DNA of 64,000 nucleotides from Sporopachydermia quercuum (Eukaryota; Ascomycota; Sporopachydermiomycetes; Sporopachydermiales; Sporopachydermiaceae). A program made the position numbers and the translations under genes. Below the pieces are notes generated by a model. That model was given only the letters and a program-made list of their open reading frames with translations, had not been told where the DNA came from and made no database searches. Location of the stretch: NCBI GenBank assembly GCA_001599295.1, contig BCGN01000008.1, positions 62,001-126,000 on the forward strand. Direction: 5' to 3'. Each line of letters starts with the position of its first letter. Positions within the stretch are counted from its first letter, which is position 1. Below are positions 52,135-62,975 of the stretch, piece by piece.

Positions 52135-55100
52135 ATGTCAACTGCACCTTCGCCCTGTCTATCAGAAGCCTCTATTGATTCAGAAGTTTCTGTCGATTCA
52201 TTGGGGTTTCAAAAAATATCTCCTTTGAAATTCAGTGTTAGAAGAGCATCATTATCAATGTTCCACGTCTTCAATGGTCAAAGGTCCCCCGCCAGATCAA
52301 TGCCGTTGAATGAACCAGCATTGACTCCAACTCGCTCATCTCATTCAAGGAATCCAAGTTATAGTCGATCACCAAACAATCATTCCAATTCTACGATTAA
52401 TGTTTCTGCTCAAGAATTGGGATCACCAAGAAGAAGAAGAAGAAGAAATACTAGCAAAACTAGTTCTCCTGTGTCCTCACATTCAAGACAACCTACAGAT
52501 GAATCACACTTCTCTAATACATCAACATCAACAGAAGCATCAGAAGATCTATTCGATAAAAATTATAATGACACTCTATCGATTAAATCAATCTCAACTT
52601 CATCTTCGTCATCATCTTCTTCAAGAAAATCATATTCAAAATTGAAAAACGTGAACAGATTTTCTTCCACTTTACAGAACTTGCAGAATCTACCTAATTC
52701 ATCGACGGTCACATCAGTCAATACTTTTTTCTCTGCTAAATCAACACCTGCATCATTACCCTCATCATCATCAAAAAACACCATTGATAACTCCAGAAAT
52801 GAAAGTATTTCATCAAGATATGCCAACTATGAACGAACTTTCATTCAAGCAAATCATTCATTTGACTCCTCATCATTACCTCCAATTGATACGTCAATCT
52901 GTCTTTCTTTCAAAGAAGGGGACTTGGCCTTCGTTTATACTATCGACGAAACCGGCTGGGCAGATGTCGTCACTCTGGGCAGCAATTCAAGAGGATGGAT
53001 TCCAATCAATTATTTCTCTCTATATGAGAACGAGATGTTGTCGGAGCTTTTATTCATCTCTGGTGCTTTCCTTGAAGCGATTAACACTGATGAGGAAACA
53101 ATATTAAACTCTAATAACTCAATCTCAACAATCGATTCTTCTCTAAGGCATCAAATAAGGAAGAATTATCAAATCTACTTCCAATCATTAAGAGATCAAA
53201 CCACTACTATATTAAAGAATGCTAATTGTCATCATAGAAATGATGAATTAGTATTAAGATTCAAAAAAATTCATAGTAAAAGGAAAGATCTGTTGACAAC
53301 TATGTATATCTTGTTTGAAACGATCAAGAATAAAGATTTGGAAATTACATTAATTACCAACTCCATAAAGAAGTTCATTTGTAATATAGTTATCAAAACA
53401 ATAAAGTTCCAAGAAGAATGGGAAAAAGTTCAGAGTTCTATCTTCAAATCATCGAAACTGAAATACTTGGAAGAATCGCCAATGGCAAGAACTAGATTAT
53501 ATTCATTGCATAATGTCATAACAAGTTATCTTGGTTTATTGATGGGTAGAATGGATTTAATTGAAAATAATGCTAAATCTATGGAACCTGTTGAAGAACT
53601 AAGATATCATGTTTGGATATTATTTCATGAGTTGTTATTCTTTGGTAAGCAGTTGATGGTAAGAGATAGTGATTCCAATATGAATGAAGAATTAATTCAT
53701 ATTACATCTAAGTTAATCAATTTAGTTGAGAAGCAGTTTACTGATGCGGTTCATGATTTAATGACTATGATTAAATTCACCCCAAAATGTTTATTGAAAA
53801 CAAGAAACAACAATGGATTGTCGAATGGCTCCAATAGTATTAGAGGCTCAACAGCTAAGAGTATTGAAGGAAGCAATCTGATTGCAATTATTATTGAGTT
53901 GATTAAAGAACTATCAAACTATGCAAGGTTATGTGATAAAATGATTAGTAGTTATGATTTTAAATTAACAGACAATGAGAAATATATTGATATCGAAGAA
54001 TATAAATTTGATCCCAATGAGTTTATCGAAGCATGTGGTGGGGGCTATTACCAATCTATTAACGAAGATGTCGATCTTACAACTAAAGCAAAAAATGTGT
54101 CTTCATCTCTTGTTTCAAGCACTTTAGCTTCCTCTTCTTCATCTCCTAGAACATCATCGTTATCATCTTCATTATCGTCGTCATCATCAGCAACTTCTTC
54201 TGTTGAAGCAAGCAGTCAATCAGCCGATTGTGAGCCATTTGTTAAATATAAAGACAATAAGATTTCTGCAGCTACATTGCCAGGGTTAATTGAAGTATTA
54301 ACAAGTGGTAAAGAGAAAGAAATTGATTATTTTTTCGTCTCAACATTCTTTGTTACTTTCAGAATATTCACAACATCGTTGGATTTAGCTGATAGTTTGA
54401 TTGCAAGATATACTATGTTGTCTACTAAGATTAAAAAACATAGTAAGAGTGAGGAAGAACTGATTGAGAGTATGAAGAAAGTTATATATGCTTTTAATGT
54501 TTGGATGGAATCTTACTGGAATTGGGAAGCTGATGCTTTTGTATTATCAATTATAATTAATTTTGCTAATGAAGCAAGCTCTAGTTTATTCCCAATTGAA
54601 TCAAGGCAGTTAATTGAAACAGCAGCAAAGCTTTGTCGTGAATCATCTGTAACATCATCATCATTCACAACAGGTGCAACAAGGAGAGCATCTGCACCAG
54701 GTTTGAAACAGTTGGTTGCGCGCCCAATTATTGTTGAAGAGAAAAAGAGGAAAATGATGATTAATATGAACTCAGAAATTGAAGATAAAACAGTTTCGAC
54801 GTCATTGGCTTTTGTTAAAACATGGAGAAGATTTAGTAGAAAAAGTGAGATATTTGGACTTTCGAGACAGCAACATAAATTACTAGCAGTTGCAAATATG
54901 ACCTACAAAAGCAAGATTCAATTATTAATTAAACAAACAAAATCCAGGGTTATAATTTCTGACGATTTACTTTCAACCTGGAAATCGTTGTGTAATTTAC
55001 AGCCAAAAGGCAGAATTCAAGTACCTGAGCCAAAGATAATCGAGTTTCCTGCAAATGAAGTTGCAAATCAATTGACAATTTTAGAAGGAAGAATTTTCAA

Positions 55101-55827
55101 CTCTATACCTATTCATGATTATTTGTTTCAATCACAAAGTAGGAATATCAAATATTCAACTTTGTTTACCAATCAACTATCTTCGTTTGTTATTAATTCT
55201 ATTATTAGAAGAGGGTTGAGTATTGAAACTAGAGCTAAAGTATTATCACAATGGATTAATATTGCTTTCCATTGTTTCGAAAGCAATAACTTCAATTCAT
55301 TGATGTCAATTATGGTTTCATTATTATCTTCAACAATAACAAGATTATCAAAAATATGGGATCTTTTATCAGTTAAAGATATTGATTTATTTGGTAAATT
55401 ATCAAAGATTACATTACCAAACAGAAATTTCTCAAATTATAGAACTTTGTTAAGAGAAACAAATCGTTGTATTCCGTATTTGGGAGTCATCAAATCAGAT
55501 TTGATGTTCATCAATGAAGGTACACCAGATTTAAGAGTGGCGCTTGCTTCATCGAAGGCTCAGTCAACAATTGGATTTCATAGTCATAATAACAGTAAAT
55601 TAGATCGTCATTCATCAGTTGAAGCATCGTCAAACCACAAGCTGATTAATTTTGAGAAATTCAGTAGAATTACTGGAATATTATCTCAAATTCAACAGTT
55701 TGATATAACTAATGAACCAATTCCTGATTTAATGGAATGGATTTTATTCCAAATATGGAATTCTGAAGGAGAAGCATGGGCATTGAGTGAAGAAATTATT
55801 AATAGTGTGGAGTATAAGAGCATGTGA
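52135..55827 (+). CDS. CDC25: Cdc25-family Ras guanine-nucleotide exchange factor with SH3 domain
   Basis: I place the start at ATG 52135 (MSTAPSPCLSEASIDSE); the frame is open further upstream only from a TTG. The 1230-residue protein has a long S/N-rich head and an SH3 domain at about residues 245-300 (KEGDLAFVYTIDETGWADVV, GWIPINYF). A helical middle follows at about 320-620. The RasGEF N-terminal (REM) module begins near 698 (ISAATLPGLIEVLTSGKEKE), and the catalytic Cdc25-homology domain covers about 965-1225 (VANQLTILEGRIFNSIPIHD, then FNSLMSIMVSLLSSTITRLS, then FINEGTPDL). These proteins load GTP on Ras1/2 to drive the cAMP/PKA pathway, or on Rsr1 (Bud5). The SH3 plus total length favours Cdc25 over Bud5, but I cannot exclude a Bud5- or Ste6-type role. 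Confidence 0.85.
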   Translation: MSTAPSPCLSEASIDSEVSVDSLGFQKISPLKFSVRRASLSMFHVFNGQRSPARSMPLNEPALTPTRSSHSRNPSYSRSPNNHSNSTINVSAQELGSPRRRRRRNTSKTSSPVSSHSRQPTDESHFSNTSTSTEASEDLFDKNYNDTLSIKSISTSSSSSSSSRKSYSKLKNVNRFSSTLQNLQNLPNSSTVTSVNTFFSAKSTPASLPSSSSKNTIDNSRNESISSRYANYERTFIQANHSFDSSSLPPIDTSICLSFKEGDLAFVYTIDETGWADVVTLGSNSRGWIPINYFSLYENEMLSELLFISGAFLEAINTDEETILNSNNSISTIDSSLRHQIRKNYQIYFQSLRDQTTTILKNANCHHRNDELVLRFKKIHSKRKDLLTTMYILFETIKNKDLEITLITNSIKKFICNIVIKTIKFQEEWEKVQSSIFKSSKLKYLEESPMARTRLYSLHNVITSYLGLLMGRMDLIENNAKSMEPVEELRYHVWILFHELLFFGKQLMVRDSDSNMNEELIHITSKLINLVEKQFTDAVHDLMTMIKFTPKCLLKTRNNNGLSNGSNSIRGSTAKSIEGSNLIAIIIELIKELSNYARLCDKMISSYDFKLTDNEKYIDIEEYKFDPNEFIEACGGGYYQSINEDVDLTTKAKNVSSSLVSSTLASSSSSPRTSSLSSSLSSSSSATSSVEASSQSADCEPFVKYKDNKISAATLPGLIEVLTSGKEKEIDYFFVSTFFVTFRIFTTSLDLADSLIARYTMLSTKIKKHSKSEEELIESMKKVIYAFNVWMESYWNWEADAFVLSIIINFANEASSSLFPIESRQLIETAAKLCRESSVTSSSFTTGATRRASAPGLKQLVARPIIVEEKKRKMMINMNSEIEDKTVSTSLAFVKTWRRFSRKSEIFGLSRQQHKLLAVANMTYKSKIQLLIKQTKSRVIISDDLLSTWKSLCNLQPKGRIQVPEPKIIEFPANEVANQLTILEGRIFNSIPIHDYLFQSQSRNIKYSTLFTNQLSSFVINSIIRRGLSIETRAKVLSQWINIAFHCFESNNFNSLMSIMVSLLSSTITRLSKIWDLLSVKDIDLFGKLSKITLPNRNFSNYRTLLRETNRCIPYLGVIKSDLMFINEGTPDLRVALASSKAQSTIGFHSHNNSKLDRHSSVEASSNHKLINFEKFSRITGILSQIQQFDITNEPIPDLMEWILFQIWNSEGEAWALSEEIINSVEYKSM

Positions 55828-56736
55828 CTCGCAGTGGAGTTCAATGAGTGAGATTTATGTATTTATATATTCATNTTATTAATGTTATTTATGTTATTTA
55901 TGTATATCTAATGAACTGGTTTCGTTTTCTATGTTAGAGTTGACAATTCGAATTAGTGGTTATATAAGTAGAATAAAGGTGAAATAAGAAAAAAGAGAGA
56001 AAACGTATAGAGTTTACACTTTAAGCTTCGTCTAAATAAGTTATCTACATTGACTTGATTCTAACTTCCCTATTGGGAAATATATGCAATTAAAGTTTGC
56101 TCTAATTTTAAGTGTAGATCACTTATCCAATGGTTCAATATTCGTTATGGCTCTATCTCTAAGCCTAGGTTAATAGCGAAACAATGCAATACGCAAGAAA
56201 TTAAAAGTAACTAAGTGTATTGAATACACTTGCATTTTTAAAACTAATGACAAAGCAAGATTCATTGATTCTTTTCATTTGATTCGCGCAAATAGCTAGG
56301 ACTCCTTCCCCATTGCAGAAATCATTCTAATATAATATGCTTTAAACTGTAGCTTTCACCTTAGAGTCCATTGTGAAGTTTAAAGCTCTAAACCTTACCT
56401 ACTGTAATTAACTAAATAGCAATCTAAATAACTATCTTCTCAATGTCAAAACTACAGAACAATTTTTTATTCTCACGAAATAAACTACAAATGATTTTTC
56501 CAAAACATATAAAATTATTATGTAGTATGCACATTAAAGCTTCTTTATGTTCCTTCTCTATTTATACTTCATGATTCACAATGATCTCTCTTTGCTTGAT
56601 AATCCATTCGGAGACTTTTATAGATCATTCCAACACCGGCAAGGTGTTAAGTTTACTGTCTAAGATAAAGCTTTATTTTTAATGTTCCTTGAAAAATTAC
56701 TACTCTTTTAATAATCAAGCTGGTTTTCAGTCAACA
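55828..56736. other. Intergenic region between the RasGEF and the 56.7-kb gene
   Basis: No conserved frame is evident. Repeated TTTAAAGC-type words (for example AAAGCTCTAAACC, TTTAAACTGTAGC) give a mildly repetitive look but no clear tandem unit. Confidence 0.35.
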
Positions 56737-57210
56737 ATGTTCCGATTTAGACAGAAGGATAAGCCACCAACTCCTTTACCTACTTCTAACAGACCTTCTC
56801 AGTTTGTTAGTCCGATGCTTGNATCATATACTCAAAGAGAACTTCATAAGCTTTGGAAAAAGAAAATCAAGTATTCCCAACTTCCTGAGGAATGGATAGA
56901 AAATCTCAAGAGAAACAGAACACGTACTGATACTCTTTCCAGAAGAGATTACGTTGCTTCAAAATTTGGAGTGAAGAAGGATAAGCGCAAACCAGCATAC
57001 AAAAGAGAATTTGATACTAGTGACCTGGAAAGTATTGAGGAAATTGAAAGATTAGTTTCCAAAAGAGTAACGAATGATTTGTTTCTGAGATACCTTAAGA
57101 CAATGGAGCGCGTTGATGAAACTATCCAACGTCTTCCTAAAGCATTAAAAGAACGGTTGATGACTCTACCTCCTAGAACAAGAACCAGTATTATAACTGG
57201 TCAAATTTGA
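56737..57210 (+). CDS. Unrecognised small basic protein, perhaps mitochondrial
   Basis: The first in-frame ATG is at 56737 (MFRFRQKDKPPTPLPTS); a longer frame starts only from a TTG. The 157-residue product is rich in K and R, has a basic N-terminus, and has helical segments such as YTQRELHKLWKKKIKYSQLP, LSRRDYVASKFGVKKDKRK and LESIEEIERLVSKRV. It looks like a mitochondrial ribosome-associated or similarly small organelle protein, but I cannot match it to a family. An N at 56822 leaves residue 29 unread. The gene converges on ACO1, with 211 bases between the stops. Confidence 0.55.
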   Translation: MFRFRQKDKPPTPLPTSNRPSQFVSPMLXSYTQRELHKLWKKKIKYSQLPEEWIENLKRNRTRTDTLSRRDYVASKFGVKKDKRKPAYKREFDTSDLESIEEIERLVSKRVTNDLFLRYLKTMERVDETIQRLPKALKERLMTLPPRTRTSIITGQI

Positions 57211-57421
57211 ACACAGCTTAGACGTCCAGTTTATTCGTTCTTTCCGGTTAAATCAAGCAAGCCAGAAAATCCAATAGCATCTTATTCTTCTTTCACTATT
57301 ATTCTACTTCATTTCTTTTCATTTCTCTCAGACCTACATCAAACCAATATAATATTCGCAAATGCAATTATCTAATAAACACGAATATGTAACCAAACAT
57401 AAGATATAATATTCTAATTCT

Positions 57422-59975
57422 TCAAGCCTTTTCTGCTGCTTCTCTTCTCAAATTTCCAATATAATTAATCGCACTTCCAGCTTTGAAGAACTCTACTTGA
57501 TCCTTAGACATTGTATGCTTAACTTTGAAATTATGCACAGTACCATCTTTCTTTGTAAGTTTGATAGTTAAGAACCCACCATTGTTGCCATCTTTTTCTA
57601 ACATATCTAATAAATCAACGGTTTCTAAAATATCACCAGATGAAATTAAATCATAATCAGATTCATCTGCAAATGTAACTGGCAACATACCTTGCTTCTT
57701 CAAATTAGTTTCGTGAATTCTGGCAAAACTCTTGGTAAGAATCATCTTACCACCTAAGAATCTTGGTTGTAAGGCAGCATGTTCTCTTGCTGAACCTTCA
57801 CCATAATTGTGCTCGGCAACGACAACCCAAGGTCTATGTTCAGATTTCCATTTCATCATCAATTCAGGTATTCCATATCCTGTTCCATCATAATCATAAG
57901 CCTTGTTGACTTCACCAGTTTCCTTGTTCTGAGCTCCAATCAAGGTATTGTATGAAATGTTCTCTAAATGACCTTTATATTTTAGCCAAGCACCTGCTGC
58001 TGAAATATGATCAGTAGTACATTTACCTTCAACTTTCATTAGAACTGCCAATTTCAACTCCTTGAAGTCAAATGGCTCAAATGGCTCTAGCAATTGTAAT
58101 CTATCGGATTCGGTGGAAACGGCTACTTCTACTTCTGGTTCAGGACTTGGATCAATAACAGGGTAAAATTCTTTTCTACCAAGAACAAATCCATGTCCTG
58201 GTAATTCATCACCATAAGGAGCAACGAATTTAAACTCATTACCTTCCGCATCTGTTAAACTATCAATTAAAGGATTGAAATCCATTTTACCAGAGTAGAT
58301 CATTGCAGTAACAATTTCAGGAGATGTTAAGAAGTTCATAGTGTTAGGATTACCGTCATTTCTAGCCCTGAAGTTTCTGTTGAAAGATGTCATGATAGCA
58401 TTCTTTTCACCTGACTTTTTTGAGATATCATGTCTATCCCATTGGCCAATGCAAGGACCGCAGGCATTAGCTAAGACAGTGGCACCAGCTTCAGTGAAAA
58501 CACTGGTTAAACCATCTTTTTCTATAGTAGCTCTGATCTGCTCAGAGCCAGGAGTAATAAAGAAAGGAATTTTTGGCTTGACACCTCTTTCAGTTGCTTG
58601 TCTAACAAGAGAAGCAACACGAGACATATCTTGGTATGAGGAGTTGGTGCAAGAACCAATTAAACCAGCAGAAACATCACTGGGCCAATCGTTTTCCTTT
58701 GCAGATTCACCGAATTTACTAATAGGAGTAGCGAGATCAGGAGTGAAGGGGCCATTTATGTGAGGTTCTAGAGTGGAAAGGTCGATTTCAACAACTTGAT
58801 CATATTCAGCATCTTCATCAGCTTGTAAAAATCCATAGCCTTCATTAGCGGCTTGAGCAGCAGCAGCCAAAGGAACTCTATTGGTTGCTTCTAAGTACCG
58901 TTTCATAGAAGGTTTGAAAGGGAATGTTGAAGTGGTAGCACCAACTTCAGCACCCATATTACAAATTGTAGCCATACCTGTGCAAGATAAAGTATCAACA
59001 CCTTCACCAAAATATTCAATGATAAAACCAGTACCACCTCTAACTGTCAATTTNCCGGCTAAATAGGTAATAACATCCTTTGGAGAAGTCCAACCGTTAA
59101 ATTGACCTGTCAATTTAACTCCTAAAACTTTTGGTGCTTTCAGTTCCCATGGTGTACCAGTTAAAGCATCAACAGCATCAGCACCACCAACACCAATAGC
59201 GATGGCACCTAAACCACCAGCATTAGGAGTATGTGAATCAGTGCCAAGCATCATTAAACCTGGAACTGAAAAGTTTTCTAAAACAATTTGATGGATAATA
59301 CCTGAACCTGGTCCCCAGAACTGAATAGCGTACTTTTCTGCACATGACTGTAAAAAATCGAAGACTTCTTTATTGGTAGCAATAGAAGAATGTAAATCAT
59401 CCTCAGCACCCTTATCACCAACAATTAAATGATCGCAATGAATAGAGGCTGGAACCGCTGTTGATGCTAACCCACAGGTCATGAATTGTAATAATGCCAT
59501 TTGAGCTGAAGCATCTTGCATAGCAACTCTGTCTGGGTTCAACTTCAAATAAGTTTCTCCCCTCACATTNCCCTTTTTACCGTCTAATTCGTGAGGATTA
59601 ACCAAATGTGAGTATAAAATCTTTTCTGCCAAAGTCAATGGAGTATCTAGAATTTCTCTTACTGTATCCAGTCTGCCAATCAAGTCTGCATATGGTGGTG
59701 CTCTGGACTTGAACTCTGGTGGTACGGAGAGATTGGCATTAACGATTGTAGCTAGACTTCGATTACCCTAATAGATTGTTAGTTTTAATTCAAATTACAG
59801 ATAAGTGTTGACTAGTCTCCGTATCTGAATAACAAGCAGATGGGTACTTCCGTTGATGTTTATCTACTTGTAATCTCACCCTCATTCAACTTCAGTTCTC
59901 ACACGACACCCAAATGATTACGTTACATACCAAAACTCTGGGTAGAGTTCTTTTAGCAGCTTTGAAAGATAGCAT
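57422..59975 (-). CDS. ACO1: Mitochondrial aconitate hydratase (two exons)
   Basis: Exon 1 is 59975-59931 and encodes [15 protein letters not shown]. Exon 2 is 59767-57422. The 163-base intron has donor GTATGT, branch point AACTAAC and acceptor TTAG. The joined 796-residue protein starts with a basic, acid-free presequence, then [20 protein letters not shown]. The three iron-sulfur cysteines are present, in [10 protein letters not shown] and [10 protein letters not shown]. Active-site motifs include [28 protein letters not shown] and [10 protein letters not shown]. Aconitase converts citrate to isocitrate in the TCA cycle; the yeast enzyme also binds mitochondrial DNA. Ns at 59054 and 59571 leave two residues unread. 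Splitting the presequence from the mature enzyme by an intron is common for mitochondrial enzymes. Confidence 0.97.
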
Positions 59976-60693
59976 GGTTTCTTTATATAATATTTAACCT
60001 CTTCTGATCTTCTTTTGTTACCTCAGGTAATCAACGATCAACTATGAAAGCAATGTTGATTTGTTAACCTTTACCTGATTGCAATTAATCGCGAGGACTG
60101 CTAAAGCAAATGAACCAATCAAAGATTTATNATCCTTGCGTTTTCCTTACCTCTCACTGTTTTTCACAACCACTCTTGTCAAGCTCGTTCCTCTTAGATT
60201 CCTGATCATCATTGTAGGATTTATNCCACTGTAAAGTGCCATTTTCTCCATTTTTCAATCAATCTTTAGTATTTTAATCTACCCTCCATACAAATAATTT
60301 TTCCCTTTCGGGAGACATTTGAATAAAATTTTCACTTTTCAAATCATCTTGACGATACCCCACCCATATTTTCCTTTAAGGGGATATTAGCAATAAACCT
60401 TAACCGTTGAATAAGCGATTTCAGAGCTACTTTGATTGGTTATTGCACAAGATGAAATTGATTATTGATTATGTAATCTTAAATGAAATCGAAACATGCA
60501 CCCAGACATCATGTCTCATTATATGGGACAGTTCGATTATGGTTGTGACTAGATTTGTGATGATAGAGAAAAAGGAAAGAGTATATGGATGGGAGATAAA
60601 GGAGAAAAGATAGAAAAATTGTGGGGGATCAGCTATGAGCCGCAGTGTATTAACCATCAGGGAAGGCAATTTGGATCAGGTTGAAATTGAATC
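59976..60693. other. Divergent promoter region between ACO1 and the U1A-like gene
   Basis: No conserved coding frame is seen. A CCAAT box at 60115-60119 lies 140 bases upstream of ACO1; HAP-complex control of TCA genes through CCAAT is known in yeasts. Ns occur at 60131 and 60225. Confidence 0.4.
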
Positions 60694-61514
60694 ATGACAG
60701 AAACAAGTGGAAGTGTAGCTGAAGTGCCGAACTCCGCTAACGAAACGTATGTTTGAAGATGTGAGATATGGTAAAGATGATTGAATGGTAGATGTAGCTA
60801 ACAGCGTATTATAGGGTCTATATAAGGAATCTGAAAGAAAAAACGTCGATCCCAAAGCTGAAAGAACGGCTGATTGAAAGTTTCTCAAAATATGGTAAAG
60901 TACTCTCGGTTACAGCGCATTCAAACCTACGGATGCGAGGACAGGCTTTCGTAGCCTTTAACAGCATCGAAGCGGCAGAAAAAGCGGTAGAAGAGATGAA
61001 TGGAAAAGTGATAGACAATAAGCCAATAGAGGTACGATTTGCGAAGACGAACAGTGATACGGTTGTTAAGGAGAAGGAGCCTGAGAAGGTGTTTTTAGAA
61101 AGAGTTGCTAAACGTCAAGCCGCCAAAGAACGGTTAGAAGCTTTGAAGCTGAAAGCAAGATCAGTTCAAGGACTAGCAAATACTAATATGAGAATAGTAG
61201 GAGAAGGTGGTGTTAAAAGAGCAGCTCCTCCTGATGTTTCTAAACCTTCAAAGAAGGTGAAGGAGAACAAAAATGAATATAATCCTCCTTATAAGATTCT
61301 ACTCGTTCAAAATATACCAAAGGGAGTCTTAACAGAGCAACTGGAGGAGACATTCGGCAAATTATCAGGGTTCGTTGAAGTGAGGCATGTTGCTATTCGA
61401 AATTTGGCATTTGTTGAATTTGAAACTGATGAGGATGCTATAAATGCGAAAGAACAAACGTTAGCCTTACAATTGGAAGATCATACAGTTTCAATCTCAT
61501 ATGCTAAACAATGA
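60694..61514 (+). CDS. MUD1: U1A/U2B''-type snRNP protein with two RRMs (two exons)
   Basis: Exon 1 is 60694-60746 and exon 2 is 60815-61514. The 68-base intron has donor GTATGT, branch point GCTAAC and acceptor TATAG. The joined 250-residue protein has RRM1 at about residues 18-95, with RNP2 VYIRNL and RNP1 RGQAFVAF in the SNF-type context (LRMRGQAFVAFNS). A charged linker follows (KRQAAKERLEALKLKARS). RRM2 covers about 172-250, with RNP2 ILLVQNIP and RNP1 LAFVEFET. This is the layout of human U1A and yeast Mud1; yeast Msl1 (U2B'') has only one RRM. It may serve U1, or both U1 and U2 as Drosophila SNF does. MUD1 is used as the closest two-RRM name. Confidence 0.85.
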
Positions 61515-61763
61515 TTCCAAATATTCATCAAAACTCACCAAAGATACATCGGATCTTCCTAATAGAATTATTCACAAGTACTTCTTCTTACATTCATAGT
61601 TATTGTAATTATATCACATCTATTTTTTACGTTGTTGACATCGAAATTATTTATAAACTGATATGTCATAGCATAATATGTACAAGGTAATAATCCTTTG
61701 CAGTTTTCACATAAAAAATAACTTCCAAATTGCTAAATCTTTGTAAATAAGAAAGGCTATGAT

Positions 61764-62252
61764 CTATGATTTTCCTGTCAAAACAACCATCATAGCCTTC
61801 CAGAATGGCACCTTCTTTTGTTCAGGCGACAGTTGCTCTAGTAGAGCTTCATAGTACCTCGGATTACCTTTTGGAGAAGTCAACTTGTCACTGATAGGAT
61901 ATTTATTCTTATAAGCATTAGATTTGAACGTTTCGATTACTGCAGCCTGTGTAGTTAAAAACTTCTGAAATTCATCGTCTTTTATTTTAGTGGCCTCTTC
62001 TGTTGAGATTCCGAGAACTGCACTCTTAGCTTTGGTTAATATACCAACATTCTTGAGCTCCACAGAGGTCTTGTTATCTTCAGCTGGTAATGCAACATCT
62101 TTTCCATTTATGATATCAATCCCACTTTGAAACCTTTCTGTTTGTAGGTCTTTAAATGAAGCATAAAACTTGACTGTATCTCTCTCTAATCCATTTAATG
62201 ATTTCACCACCGTTTCCATCAACTTCTTAGTACTTTGTCCTTTAAGCGCCAT
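61764..62252 (-). CDS. Unrecognised 162-residue helical protein
   Basis: The frame begins at ATG 62252 and ends at 61764. The protein is charged and mostly helical, with segments such as LMETVVKSLNGLERDTVKFY, EFQKFLTTQAAVIETFKSNA and NPRYYEALLEQLSPEQKKVP, and ends WKAMMVVLTGKS. It has no signal peptide, membrane segment or known motif that I can see. Its size and helical nature fit a small subunit of a complex (for example kinetochore, mitochondrial or vesicle-coat accessory), but that is only a guess. It converges with the U1A-like gene. Confidence 0.6.
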   Translation of the reverse strand: MALKGQSTKKLMETVVKSLNGLERDTVKFYASFKDLQTERFQSGIDIINGKDVALPAEDNKTSVELKNVGILTKAKSAVLGISTEEATKIKDDEFQKFLTTQAAVIETFKSNAYKNKYPISDKLTSPKGNPRYYEALLEQLSPEQKKVPFWKAMMVVLTGKS

Positions 62253-62975
62253 GGTCGAATACTACCAATGCAAACCTAACCTCAGTGTCGATTCAACTAC
62301 TTCTAGTTGTTTCCTTGAGTCTTACTTCCTTTCAGCTGAAAAGCCTTCACAAATCTCTTCATATAACGAGTACTCGCGTCGTTATCATTAACAGTATTTT
62401 ATCAAATATTCTGGTTCCATTCTTTCGTTTTTTTGCTATTGATACTGTTAATAAATTTGCAAGGTTTACAAAGCAAAGACGGAAGACTTGTCTCAACTCA
62501 GGGCTGTGTGTATAATATCGGAAATTATAACAAAATCTTACATCATTTCCGAATCACACAAACTCTAATGGAATCCTAACACTATCACAATAATTGGGGT
62601 AAAAATCTACCTTATCTGACTTACTATTATCAATTATTACAACTAGCATAGATGAACAAGAATATTTCCGTTAGAACTGCAATTGATAACCGTATAGTCA
62701 TAGTATACTGATGAGAAAACAATCAAGACTATGTTGTATTATTATAGACTACCATAAAGTCATCTTCACTTCTTCTTCCGTTTTCTGGTTGATCTTATTT
62801 GCTCTATCAGTGAATGGCCAGAGCTGGGTAGCTACGTCCTCATTGGTGTGGGTAACTATCATATTAATGAACGCTTCAATTAATAATCGGAACACTATTA
62901 ACACCAGGTTGTATGGTTATGATTCGCAAATTGCTCAGCCAATTTCAGGAGGTATTGTAGAGAAAAGACAAAAAA
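62253..62975. other. Divergent region between the 162-residue gene and the PHD gene
   Basis: An ATG-started frame from 62711 runs through a hydrophobic stretch (SSVFWLILFALSVNGQ) into YGYDSQIAQPISGGIVEKRQ. It overlaps the PHD first exon in another frame. It cannot be joined to the PHD exon in phase at the strong acceptor, so I treat it as upstream sequence, with some doubt. Confidence 0.35.
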
